Source: Clostridia bacterium
Lineage (GTDB): Bacteria; Bacillota; Clostridia; Christensenellales; CAG-917
Reading direction: 5' to 3'
NCBI GenBank assembly: GCA_017461985.1
Contig: JAFTSA010000008.1
Location: forward strand, 124,001 to 188,000
DNA length: 64,000 nucleotides
Within the stretch, counting starts at the first letter, position 1. Every line of letters starts with the position of its first letter. The notes under the pieces were generated by a model. That model was given only the letters and a program-made list of their open reading frames with translations. It had not been told where the DNA came from and did no database searches. This document shows positions 34,711-42,577 of the stretch, in pieces. Position numbers and translations under genes: made by a program.

Positions 34711-35949
34711 TTATTCTGCGTCGTTGCCGTAGTTTCTGTCGAGGAGGGTGATTCCGTCGATTTCAACGTCGAAGTAAGGTGCTGAACGATGCTTTGATTC
34801 GAAGAAGACTCCGTTTTCGATTGCTTCGGTGTCTTTTGCGTATGCTGCGTCTGTGTCAACGTCTGCAAGATAGCTGGTGAGCTTTTGTCCGCCAACTGTC
34901 CAGTTTGCTGTGTCGAAGACGTTGATTGTGCCGTTTTGGAGGCCTGCCTTCACTTCGTCAAGTTTTGCTTGGGTGCCTGCTGCAGGAGCATTGGGACCGA
35001 TTGCTGTGAGGACCACTGAGCCAGTTGCGATTGTGCCTGTCCAGTCCTTTGCAACTTCTGTGCCATTGACAAGTGAGTTGACAAGGTAGGTGTAGTAAGG
35101 TGCCCAGTTGATTCTTGATGAAACGATGAATGTGTCTTCGCATGCATCTGCGGTTGAGCCGTTGTATGAAACGTTGGGGACGCCTGCTTCTTCACATGCA
35201 TTGGGTGCGCCCATTGAGTCTGCGTGTTGTGAAATGAGGACGCAACCACCTGCGATAAGGCTCTTTGCTGCGTTGTTTTCTGCGGTTTCATCATACCAGC
35301 TGCCGGTAAATGTGACGTCCATTGTGACGGTGGGGCAAACTGATTTTGCACCGAGGTAGAATGAGGTGTAGCCTGACATAACTTCTGCATATGTAAATGC
35401 GCCGACATAACCCATCTTTGCTTGTGCTGCGGTGATTTCACCGTTTGCGATCATTTCGTTGAGTTTGAGGCCTGCTGCAACACCTGCCATGTATCTTCCT
35501 TCATAGATTGATGCAAATGCGTTGACAAAGTTGGGGAGGTTTTCGGTGTGTGCCTTTGTGCCAGTTGCGTGTGCAAAGAGGACGTTGGGGTATTTCTTTG
35601 CAGCCTTGATCATGTAGTCTTCATGACCAAATGAGTTTGCAAAGACGATGTCACAACCTTCTTCTGCAAGTTCACATGCCTTTTGATAGCATTCGTCTGA
35701 TTCGGGGATACCGGTGACGATGATAACTTGGTCTTCTCTGAGACCCAGTGCTTCTGCTGCTTCATTCATTGCAACGATGAAGTTTTTGTCATAGGTTGAG
35801 TTTTCGTCGTGCAAGCAGATCATACCGATTTTGATGTTGTCCATTGTGACGACTTTATCTTCATCGGTGGGGTCGCAGCCTGCGAATACGATTGCCAGTG
35901 ATGCCACGAGTGCTACTACGAGCAAGAGTGCCAAAACTTTCTTTTTCAT
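34711..35949 (-). CDS. BMP-family (PnrA-like) nucleoside-binding lipoprotein
   Basis: A 412-residue lipoprotein with signal MKKKVLALLLVVALVASLAI and lipobox VFAGC (Cys25). The mature chain has the BMP/PnrA layout: IKIGMICLHDENSTYDKNFI, CDIVFANSFGHEDYMIKAAK, KMGYVGAFTYAEVMSGYTSF and VNAFASIYEGRYMAGVAAGL. Related receptors bind purine nucleosides. It is the second gene after xpt (49-base gap, GGAGG ribosome site), and its own strong terminator follows, so it is expected to be the most abundant component. Tyr/Thr-rich stretches are of ordinary composition. Confidence 0.95.
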   Translation of the reverse strand: MKKKVLALLLVVALVASLAIVFAGCDPTDEDKVVTMDNIKIGMICLHDENSTYDKNFIVAMNEAAEALGLREDQVIIVTGIPESDECYQKACELAEEGCDIVFANSFGHEDYMIKAAKKYPNVLFAHATGTKAHTENLPNFVNAFASIYEGRYMAGVAAGLKLNEMIANGEITAAQAKMGYVGAFTYAEVMSGYTSFYLGAKSVCPTVTMDVTFTGSWYDETAENNAAKSLIAGGCVLISQHADSMGAPNACEEAGVPNVSYNGSTADACEDTFIVSSRINWAPYYTYLVNSLVNGTEVAKDWTGTIATGSVVLTAIGPNAPAAGTQAKLDEVKAGLQNGTINVFDTANWTVGGQKLTSYLADVDTDAAYAKDTEAIENGVFFESKHRSAPYFDVEIDGITLLDRNYGNDAE

Positions 35950-35998
35950 TGTTGTCCTCCGTTTTGTGCCTTTCGGCGTTTATGTTGTTTTTTTTTGG

Positions 35999-36571
35999 TT
36001 AATTTCTAAAAATGATTCCGTCGTCGCCCATACTTTCTATGGTTGCAAGGCTTTCGACTTTGTATCCCTCGGCACGAAGTGCATCTCCGCCACCTTGATA
36101 GCCCTTTTCAATGGCTATTGCAGCGCCAACCACTTCTCCACCTGCTTGTTTCACAAGCTCGATAAGACCACGAAGTGACTCGCCGTGAGCAAGAAAATCG
36201 TCAACAATTAAAACGCGGTCGTCGACAGCAAGGCATTCCTTTTCTACGACAACCGTGTTTACGTTTCCGTGAGTATAGCTTTTCACTTGGGCGCTATACA
36301 CCGTATTGGTGATGTTTGATGATTTATGTTTCTTAGCAAAAAGCACCGGCACATTCAATTCGCTTGCCACTGCGCAAGCAATTGCGATGCCCGATGCCTC
36401 AATAGTCATAATTTTTGTGATTTTTTCCCCTTCAAAGAGACGGCAAACTTCCTTGCCGATTTCTTTCATAAGAGAGCTGTCAATCAAATGATTGAGGAAT
36501 CCGCTCACTTTCAATATGTTGCCGGGAAAGACTTTCCCGTCTTTGACGATACGTTGTTTGAGTAAATCCAT
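35999..36571 (-). CDS. xpt: Xanthine phosphoribosyltransferase
   Basis: A 190-residue purine salvage enzyme that would convert xanthine and PRPP to XMP. The PRPP-binding signature is VLIVDDFLAHGESLRGLIEL (about 124-143). The start MDLLKQRIVKDGKVFPGNIL is typical, and the mid-region IMTIEASGIAIACAVASELN forms the loop before the site. Ribosome site AGGAAG lies before the ATG and can be sequestered by a leader hairpin. First gene of a run with the BMP transporter, joining nucleobase salvage to nucleoside uptake. Confidence 0.96.
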   Translation of the reverse strand: MDLLKQRIVKDGKVFPGNILKVSGFLNHLIDSSLMKEIGKEVCRLFEGEKITKIMTIEASGIAIACAVASELNVPVLFAKKHKSSNITNTVYSAQVKSYTHGNVNTVVVEKECLAVDDRVLIVDDFLAHGESLRGLIELVKQAGGEVVGAAIAIEKGYQGGGDALRAEGYKVESLATIESMGDDGIIFRN

Positions 36572-36604
36572 AACTTCCTAAGCCACTACAATTTGTGGCA
36601 AGTT
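36572..36604 (-). promoter_or_regulatory. Hairpin masking the xpt ribosome site
   Basis: In the leftward RNA GCCAC/GTGGC (36595-36599 with 36582-36586) and AACTT/AAGTT (36604-36600 with 36576-36572) make a two-part stem whose internal bulge and lower arm include the AGGAAG ribosome site. The ~88-base leader does not resemble the purine riboswitch. Regulatory role is inferred. Confidence 0.45.
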
Positions 36605-36664
36605 GGGAAAATAATCCCTATCGGTTGTGTTGAGGTTGCTTCGTCAATTTCTATTGATGAGTGT

Positions 36665-36693
36665 ATTATAGCCAACTGAAATTTTTAAGTCAA
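36665..36693 (-). promoter_or_regulatory. Promoter of the xpt-bmp operon
   Basis: Leftward TTGACT (36688-36693), 17 bases and TATAAT (36665-36670). The divergent region 36694-36907 up to the VanZ-like gene promoter holds no other element that I recognise. Confidence 0.85.
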
Positions 36694-36907
36694 ACAAAAA
36701 CACCCCCTATTTAGACATTTTTTTCAAAAATTTTTTGAAGGGCAAAATTAACCGACAAAAGACTGAAAAGTGTCGGGAATTTTTTTCACCATCTCTATCC
36801 GCCGCCACATTAAATTTCCAACGTGCGTGTGCGTGCGCGTAGTGTGCTCGCGCCCCTGCATTTCTATATTAATAATGCCAAAAAGGCGGTTTGATACCAT
36901 TTTTCCA

Positions 36908-36936
36908 TTGCAAACGACATATTCTGGTGCTATACT
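36908..36936 (+). promoter_or_regulatory. Promoter of the VanZ-like gene
   Basis: TTGCAA (36908-36913), 17 bases and TATACT (36931-36936), 30 bases before the ATG. Confidence 0.7.
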
Positions 36937-36965
36937 TACTGTATTAAGTTTTTGGGAGAGAACTT

Positions 36966-38825
36966 ATGTCCACTACTATAAGCAGAAAACACTATACTTG
37001 GATGAGAGCATTGGGGATTACAGCAATCGTCTGTGTGTTTTTGCTGTTCACTTTTATTATGGTTGAGTCCTCTTTGGATTCTACTGCAAGCGCCGCTTTA
37101 ACACAAAACTTTTACGACCTTTTCCGCCCTGTCTATGAGCAAGTTGAAGAAGCGCCCGATGCTATCTATGTGAGAGGTCTTGCTCTTTCCGCACCGGGAT
37201 ATAAATCCACAAATAGACTTTTCCCTGGAGATTCGGTGCAACTGACAGTCAATTATCAACCCTCAGGCGCAGATCCCGAAGCGTACTATTTTGACTTTGT
37301 TGACCAAGACGGCAACCCTATCCCTGTGGAGGAAAGGACCGCCACCATTGATGAAAACGGGCTTGTCACTTTCACTGACATATCAACTCTTCAAGGTGTG
37401 AAGATTCGCGCCTATCTTGTCAGCAATCCCGAAATCTATTCAAATATCATCACCCTTTATAGCTATGGCATAGAGCGTCCTACTGAGGACACTGAGTTCA
37501 CCTTCTCCCTCATTGACAGCAATGACAAAGTTCACGGCACTGAAGAAAACCCCTTGACAGTTGGCAGAAGAATGTATCTCACCATCAACAACGACGACTA
37601 TCGTTGCTCACTCTTTGATGTCACTTCAAGTGATGATAGCATTGCCGAGTACAAAGGTGGTGTCATAGTTGCAACAGGCGTGGGCACTGCAACCTTCACT
37701 GCCACCCTTGACCTTGGTGATTTGCACTGGCAATACACCTTCGACGTGGTGACAAAGGGAAAACCCTCTTCTGGCGGCGGTGGTGGAAGTACAGACACGC
37801 CTGATGACGACATCGTTGATGCAATCATAGTCCCCGAAACAATCACCGGTCCTACGTCTATCGACATTATGGCGGGTGACATTGTGGACATCACAAAGTG
37901 CAATCTTGTCTTCTACCCCGAAGGATGCGAAACGACCGTAGCAACAATCCCCAACGAAAACGATGCGGCACAAGTCACCGAGCACGGCGTTATCGGCAAA
38001 GATACAGGCACAATAGAAATGAGAGTGGTGTCCGAATATGACGACAGCGTGTCCTTCACCATAATCGTCAACGTGCACACCCCTGCCGTTGAATATATCG
38101 ATATCCTCACAGACAGCAACGTGTCCATCTACGGCGGAATACGTTTGAAAGCCTACGTCGGCCCTAAATATGCAGATGACGAGGTGGTGTGGTCTGTGGT
38201 CAACGGCAACGGCATCATTGACGAGGAGGGCAAACTGCAACCTAAACGCCTTGGCACAGTTGTCATCCGCGCAACCTCTGTTGAAAACCCCAACATCTAC
38301 ACCGAAAAGACACTTGACGTTGAAGTGTTTGACGACTTTGCCACCTTTGTCCGCAAGATTATGGGACACTTCTCTCTCTTTGCAGTCCTTGGATTCGGCT
38401 TTCTTGCAGTATTCTATTTCCTTGCAAAACGCAAATATCTCGCTCCTCTCTTCGCAGTCCTGTCTGGCATAGGCAGTGCGCTCTTCTCAGAGTTTTTGCA
38501 GATGTTTGCAGAGGGCAGATTTGCACATATGATTGACGTCATGGTGGACAGCCTTGGAGCAACCTTCGGCATCGGCATCGGTATGGTGCTCATAGGCGTG
38601 GTGTGTGGCGTGTGGCGTGCGTTATCCTATGATAGTTTCCGCAAAGTGGCAGTGGCATATCGTAGCCTCAACTTTATGAATATATTTAGGAGCAAAGCAA
38701 CCCTCAATATGTTCTTCTCCGCTGACGTCTACACAAGAGAAACCGCCGAGAATAGCCCTGCAGAAAGCACTCCGTCCCCTATCCCTCCAGAGCCTGACGA
38801 CATAACCACTGACCTAGACGAATAA
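36966..38825 (+). CDS. VanZ-like membrane protein with extracellular Ig-like (BIG2) repeats
   Basis: A 619-residue protein with an unusual layout. One membrane segment lies near the start (about 18-38). A ~400-residue extracellular region (about 60-455) follows, with three or four Ig-like repeats of the BIG2 type (VQLTVNYQPSGADPEAYYFD, GVGTATFTATLDLGDLHWQY, RLKAYVGPKYADDEVVWSVV) and a Gly-rich linker SSGGGGGSTDTPDDD at about 270-284. The C-terminal ~150 residues are a four-segment VanZ-like membrane domain with FSLFAVLGFGFLAVFYFLAK, SEFLQMFAEGRFAHMIDVM and DSLGATFGIGIGMVLIGVVC. The end is a Pro/Glu-rich tail. VanZ proteins are linked to glycopeptide tolerance; here a cell-surface role is inferred. 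Ribosome site GGGAGAG. Confidence 0.83.
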   Translation: MSTTISRKHYTWMRALGITAIVCVFLLFTFIMVESSLDSTASAALTQNFYDLFRPVYEQVEEAPDAIYVRGLALSAPGYKSTNRLFPGDSVQLTVNYQPSGADPEAYYFDFVDQDGNPIPVEERTATIDENGLVTFTDISTLQGVKIRAYLVSNPEIYSNIITLYSYGIERPTEDTEFTFSLIDSNDKVHGTEENPLTVGRRMYLTINNDDYRCSLFDVTSSDDSIAEYKGGVIVATGVGTATFTATLDLGDLHWQYTFDVVTKGKPSSGGGGGSTDTPDDDIVDAIIVPETITGPTSIDIMAGDIVDITKCNLVFYPEGCETTVATIPNENDAAQVTEHGVIGKDTGTIEMRVVSEYDDSVSFTIIVNVHTPAVEYIDILTDSNVSIYGGIRLKAYVGPKYADDEVVWSVVNGNGIIDEEGKLQPKRLGTVVIRATSVENPNIYTEKTLDVEVFDDFATFVRKIMGHFSLFAVLGFGFLAVFYFLAKRKYLAPLFAVLSGIGSALFSEFLQMFAEGRFAHMIDVMVDSLGATFGIGIGMVLIGVVCGVWRALSYDSFRKVAVAYRSLNFMNIFRSKATLNMFFSADVYTRETAENSPAESTPSPIPPEPDDITTDLDE

Positions 38826-38827
38826 AA

Positions 38828-38857
38828 CAAAAACCGCTCAAACGAGCGGTTTTTTGT
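38828..38857. terminator. Terminator of the VanZ-like gene
   Basis: AAACCGCTC-AAAC-GAGCGGTTTTTTG hairpin starting next to the stop codon. Confidence 0.9.
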
Positions 38858-38930
38858 CACAGATTTTGTCACAATCATTAACAAAATTGTATTTTTTCTG
38901 CCAGTGAAAATAGGACTCGTAGGCATTTAT

Positions 38931-38977
38931 GCCGTAATAGTGAGGCGGGTGAGTTTGCTCATTCAGCCGAACGCCAC
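38931..38977. repeat. Dispersed repeat B, copy 1
   Basis: About 47 bases with core CGTAATAGTGAGGCGGGTGA, recurring with about a quarter of the positions changed at 63159-63203. The following region 38978-39132 holds further short palindromes (ACACACA-CTT-TGTGTGT, GGTGG-TGTAAA-CCACC) and no gene. Confidence 0.6.
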
Positions 38978-39135
38978 TTATGACTAGAGGTCATACACAC
39001 ACTTTGTGTGTGGGGGTGGTGTAAACCACCCTGTTTGAGTCTAATTGTCGACACAAATGAGAGACAATAAGTCGGACAACACAAGTTGCCGTCTTCTTTC
39101 TGCCAGTGGCTCTCTCACCAAACGCACTGCTCAAT

Positions 39136-39318
39136 CACGGCTCCGCCGTGTATGAAATCATTGGAAACAATGTATGCAATCAAAACATGGTTTTGTATGG
39201 CATCAAACCGAACGGCATATCACATACACGCAAGCGTGATTACATACAATGCTTTGCATTGATGGCATACCAATCCTTCGGTTTGGATAAAAAAAATCTC
39301 GTCCTTGCGAACGAGATT
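39136..39318. repeat. Hairpin array, copy 1 (eight short hairpins with 8-nt spacers)
   Basis: Consecutive stem-loops at 39136-39150, 39159-39172, 39181-39195, 39204-39226 (degenerate), 39227-39238, 39247-39261, 39270-39286 and 39295-39318. Six of seven gaps are 8 bases: TATGAAAT, TATGCAAT, TATGGCAT, then ATTACATA, ATGGCATA, ATAAAAAA. In the first half the spacers read TATGnnAT on the top strand, in the second half on the bottom strand. The last hairpin doubles as the tRNA-Val terminator. A second copy lies at 62936-63119 with stems kept and loops changed. Confidence 0.85.
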
Positions 39319-39324
39319 GTTTTT

Positions 39325-39401
39325 TGGTGGAGACAATAAGACTCGAACTTATGACCTCTACGATGTCAACGTAGCGCTCTAACCAACTGGGCTATGCCTC
39401 C
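39325..39401 (-). tRNA. tRNA-Val (anticodon GAC)
   Basis: A 77-base cloverleaf with encoded CCA. Acceptor GGAGGCA pairs with TGTCTCC, the anticodon stem CTACG/CGTAG encloses TTGACAT (anticodon GAC) and the T arm contains GTTCGAGTC. Intact; the hairpin array begins seven bases below its CCA end. Confidence 0.95.
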
Positions 39402-39527
39402 GTAGCATTGATATATTACACCAAAACCAAAACTTAGGCAAGCAATTTGAAGCATTTTGCAAAAATATATTTTATTATTTCCTTACCCGTGCTATAATGT
39501 CAGTACATTTTATTTTAGGAGTGAAAT

Positions 39528-40034
39528 ATGTTTACACTTTCAAACCAAGAAACAGACTTTGTGAAAATTGAAATGACAAGCGGTGATAGTATGGTGGTCA
39601 AACTTGACGGCAAAAATGCGCCTATCACTGTTGCCAACTTCAAGAAACTTGTTGGACAAGGCTTCTACAACGGTCTCATCTTCCACCGTGTCATCAGTGG
39701 ATTTATGATTCAAGGAGGTGATCCAGAGGGCACAGGTATGGGCGGAAGCAAGGAAAACATCCGTGGTGAATTCCTCTACAATGGCGTGAAAAACACGATC
39801 TCTCACGTCCGTGGTGTCATCTCTATGGCAAGAGCACAGCACCCCAACTCAGCATCATCACAATTCTTCATCTGCCACGCAGACGCCAAATTCCTTGACG
39901 GACAATACGCAGCGTTTGGCAGAGTTGTTGAGGGCATTGAAACCGTTGACAAAATCGCAGCAGTTGCAACCAACTACAACGACAAACCCTTGACACCCCA
40001 AGTTATGGCAAAAGTCTATTTTGTCACAAAATAA
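39528..40034 (+). CDS. Peptidyl-prolyl cis-trans isomerase, cyclophilin type
   Basis: A 168-residue cytosolic cyclophilin that speeds proline isomerisation during folding. Active-site motifs are FHRVISGFMIQGGDPEGTGM (about 56-75), GVISMARAQHPNSASSQFFI (about 98-117) and the following ADAKFLDGQYAAFGRVVEG. It has no signal peptide. Ribosome site AGGAG lies before the ATG and a -10 TATAAT at about 39492-39497. Monocistronic, ending at the terminator it shares with the convergent mscS gene. Confidence 0.96.
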   Translation: MFTLSNQETDFVKIEMTSGDSMVVKLDGKNAPITVANFKKLVGQGFYNGLIFHRVISGFMIQGGDPEGTGMGGSKENIRGEFLYNGVKNTISHVRGVISMARAQHPNSASSQFFICHADAKFLDGQYAAFGRVVEGIETVDKIAAVATNYNDKPLTPQVMAKVYFVTK

Positions 40035-40067
40035 CACTTTATTGTAGACAACAAAAAGAAAAACCGC

Positions 40068-40092
40068 TCGGCTGAGCGGTTTTGTTTTTGTA
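40068..40092. terminator. Bidirectional terminator between cyclophilin gene and mscS
   Basis: AAAACCGCTC-GGCT-GAGCGGTTTTG hairpin between convergent genes. Confidence 0.9.
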
Positions 40093-40096
40093 ATGG

Positions 40097-41092
40097 TTAT
40101 TGTTTGTCTTCAGTTTTGGGTTGCTCTTCTGCACTTTCTTCCTTTTCCTTTCTGTTTTTGTGCTTCGTGTGCAAAAACTTTGCCAAACTTTCGTGCTCGA
40201 AATCAAACCTTTCTTCTTCAATTTTACGGATTTTTTCGACGCGTTCTTGAAGAGGTGCGGTGGTGACGGGCATAACCACGTTATCCTTTCTTTCACGGAT
40301 TTCAAGTTGATTGTAGGGGATTGAAACGTTGTTGCGTTTGAACTCGTTGTAGACGTTTTCGATGACGTAATAATAGACGTCCCAGTAATCGCTGTTGTCA
40401 CACCAACAGTTTGCAGCAAAATCTATACTGCTTGCACCTAAAACTTTGAGTCTGCAGAAAGGAGCGGGATCTAGAAGAACTCTTCCGTCGCTTTTCATAA
40501 CGTCTGTGACTATTTTTTTGACCAACTCCACGTCTGTTTCGTATGCCACGGAGAACATAAAGTCCACTCTGCGTGTGGGATATGCTCCCAGATTTGTCAC
40601 TTCTCCGTTCAAAATGTTTGAGTTGGGCAAGGTGATTTTTTTGTTGTCAGTGGTGATCAACGTGGTGAATAGGAAATTGATGTCCGTCACTTGTCCTTCA
40701 ACCCCACCAGTGATGATATAATCACCTTTTTTGAACATCTTGTTTGAGATGATTATGATGCCGTTTGCCACGTTTGAAATGCTGTTTTGCAGTGCCATAC
40801 CAACAGCCAAGATGACTGCGCTGCATGCGGTCAAAATGCCCGAAATCTCAACGCCAATTTGTGAAAGCAACAACAAAACCAAAGCTAAATACAAAACGAA
40901 CTTTAGGATTGTGATGACAAATTGCTGCGCCATCTTCTCAATTTTCGTTCTGCTAAAAAGTTTTTTGACCAGTCTAAGTACAATTTTGATTACGATTATG
41001 CCGACCAACAAAATCACGAAAAACCATAATATGTTCCAAGCATTGCTTTTGAAAAAATTTACGATACTATTCCAAATTGCCTGCCAATCCAT
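40097..41092 (-). CDS. mscS: Small-conductance mechanosensitive channel (MscS family)
   Basis: A 331-residue channel that would open under membrane tension during osmotic down-shock. Three membrane segments lie at about 18-43, 60-85 and 90-118, the last being the pore-lining helix VEISGILTACSAVILAVGMA. The beta domain (FKKGDYIITGGVEGQVTDIN, about 141-160) and the C-terminal cytoplasmic cage follow. The end is a Glu/Lys-rich tail. Ribosome site AAAGGAG. Stands alone with its own terminator. Confidence 0.93.
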   Translation of the reverse strand: MDWQAIWNSIVNFFKSNAWNILWFFVILLVGIIVIKIVLRLVKKLFSRTKIEKMAQQFVITILKFVLYLALVLLLLSQIGVEISGILTACSAVILAVGMALQNSISNVANGIIIISNKMFKKGDYIITGGVEGQVTDINFLFTTLITTDNKKITLPNSNILNGEVTNLGAYPTRRVDFMFSVAYETDVELVKKIVTDVMKSDGRVLLDPAPFCRLKVLGASSIDFAANCWCDNSDYWDVYYYVIENVYNEFKRNNVSIPYNQLEIRERKDNVVMPVTTAPLQERVEKIRKIEEERFDFEHESLAKFLHTKHKNRKEKEESAEEQPKTEDKQ

Positions 41093-41206
41093 AGTATACT
41101 CCTTTGAGTTTTTTTATATTTTAGCTTAAAAATCAACGACAGTCAACACAGCGATTGTCTGTTTGACAAATATATTATTTTGTTTTCAGTGCTTCATTTC
41201 AAAAAT

Positions 41207-41236
41207 AAAACCGCTCAAAAGAGCGGTTTTTGTTTT
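41207..41236 (-). terminator. Terminator of the aldolase-like gene
   Basis: AAAACCGCTC-AAAA-GAGCGGTTTTTG hairpin 15 bases past the leftward stop at 41251. Confidence 0.85.
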
Positions 41237-41250
41237 TGGTCACTTCTCTA

Positions 41251-42498
41251 TTATTCTGCGAGAAGATAGTCACGGCATGCGTCTTCAAGGGCTCTGCAAA
41301 TCTTGAATGCGTCTTCAAGGTCTTTGCCCATGACGATGACACCGTGGTTGCCAAGGAAGCAAGCCTTGCTGTCGCCGATGGCTGAGGTGACGTTTTTCAC
41401 AAGTTTCTTTGTGCCGGGGAGTGCTGCTTTTGCGCAAGGCACTGTGTCGCCGAGGACGTCACGATATTGTTCAGGCACGGGGAGGTCTTTGCCCATTGCT
41501 GCAAGCACACAACCGTAGAAAGGATGGGTGTGGATGGTTGCATTGACGTCAGCGTGTGCGTTCAAAAGTGCGGCGTGCATCTTTCTTTCACTTGTAGGCT
41601 TGTTTGAGCCTTCCCACTCGCCGTCTTCCAAATTGACCACTGCCATTTGTGAGGGTTGGAGCATAATGTAGTCAAGGGCTGTGGGAGTGACAAGCATATG
41701 TTTGTCACCGCATCTCACTGCGATGTTGCCCCATGTGCCTTGGACAAGGTTTTCTTCAAGAAGGCGGACGCCTGCATCCTTCACTGCTTGTGCAAGAGCC
41801 TTTTGCTCGTCGGTGACGATTGCGGAAGGTCTTTCTTCAGTGTGGACTTCTTTGCCCTCTTCTGCTGCCTTTTGGCTGTCTTGGTTCTTCTTTGAATATT
41901 TCAGTTTGTAAACAACGTGTTCAAGCACTGCGTTGAGGAGGCTGTGAGGATGGACACCGCCCTTTCTTTCTGCAAGGAGATAGCAGTTGCAAGCCTTGTC
42001 GAGGACAAGTGCTGCTGTGTAGACTTCATCAAGAGTTCTGCCAGTGACCACTGCGCCTGCTTCGGGGAGGAAACATGCGTTGCGGAGACCTGAAAGTGCC
42101 ATGATGACTTCAACTGCGTTGTTTTGCTTTGCGCATCTCACAGAAATGCCGTCGATTTGTGCCATATCGTCAAGGAGAGGAGTGAGTGTCTTTCTCTTTG
42201 CGGAAAATTCAACTATGCTCTTGCTGTCTACGATGGCTGCTGCACCCAAATCTGCGTTGTTTTTGAAGACGCTGAAAAGGATGAGTGCTGCTGCACGGAA
42301 GTTGCCGTCAAGGTCTGTGACGGTCTTGTTGGTGACGAAGGTGATGTCTTCTGCGGTGAGGTTTTCAAAGACGGAATATGCGTTGGTGATGTACATACCG
42401 CCGTCAGCCTTCACTGCAAGATAGCCACATTCGGTGAAGCCTTCTTTTGAAAGCATACCTGCATACTTTGAGATGTTGGATACGATTTGTTGATTCAT
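41251..42498 (-). CDS. Tandem class II aldolase/adducin-like protein, N-terminal half degenerate
   Basis: A 415-residue protein made of two class II aldolase-fold halves. The C-terminal half (about 220-415) has the metal-binding HTHPFYGCVLAAM and LGNHGVIVMGKDLEDAFKIC, with the Glu/His set typical of fuculose- and ribulose-phosphate aldolases. The N-terminal half (about 1-180) keeps the fold and the end pattern (LPEAGAVVTGRTLDEVYTAA) but has lost the HxH metal site. A charged linker (SKKNQDSQKAAEEGKEVHTE) separates them. It is transcribed behind a class III aminotransferase gene with a 79-base gap. Exact substrate unknown; a retro-aldol or epimerase step on a sugar phosphate is likely. Confidence 0.82.
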   Translation of the reverse strand: MNQQIVSNISKYAGMLSKEGFTECGYLAVKADGGMYITNAYSVFENLTAEDITFVTNKTVTDLDGNFRAAALILFSVFKNNADLGAAAIVDSKSIVEFSAKRKTLTPLLDDMAQIDGISVRCAKQNNAVEVIMALSGLRNACFLPEAGAVVTGRTLDEVYTAALVLDKACNCYLLAERKGGVHPHSLLNAVLEHVVYKLKYSKKNQDSQKAAEEGKEVHTEERPSAIVTDEQKALAQAVKDAGVRLLEENLVQGTWGNIAVRCGDKHMLVTPTALDYIMLQPSQMAVVNLEDGEWEGSNKPTSERKMHAALLNAHADVNATIHTHPFYGCVLAAMGKDLPVPEQYRDVLGDTVPCAKAALPGTKKLVKNVTSAIGDSKACFLGNHGVIVMGKDLEDAFKICRALEDACRDYLLAE

Positions 42499-42577
42499 AC
42501 TTTCTCCTATACAACCAAAGGTTGTAATTTATCAGATTTCAATCAAAGGGCGACGGTTGCCCGTCGCCTGATGATGA

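Noticed and set aside
36572-36670. Purine riboswitch before xpt
   Set aside because: The conserved core and paired-loop sequences of the purine class are absent from the leader.
39136-39318. CRISPR-like array
   Set aside because: Units are different hairpins with constant 8-nt spacers, not identical repeats with variable 30-nt spacers, and no cas gene is present.
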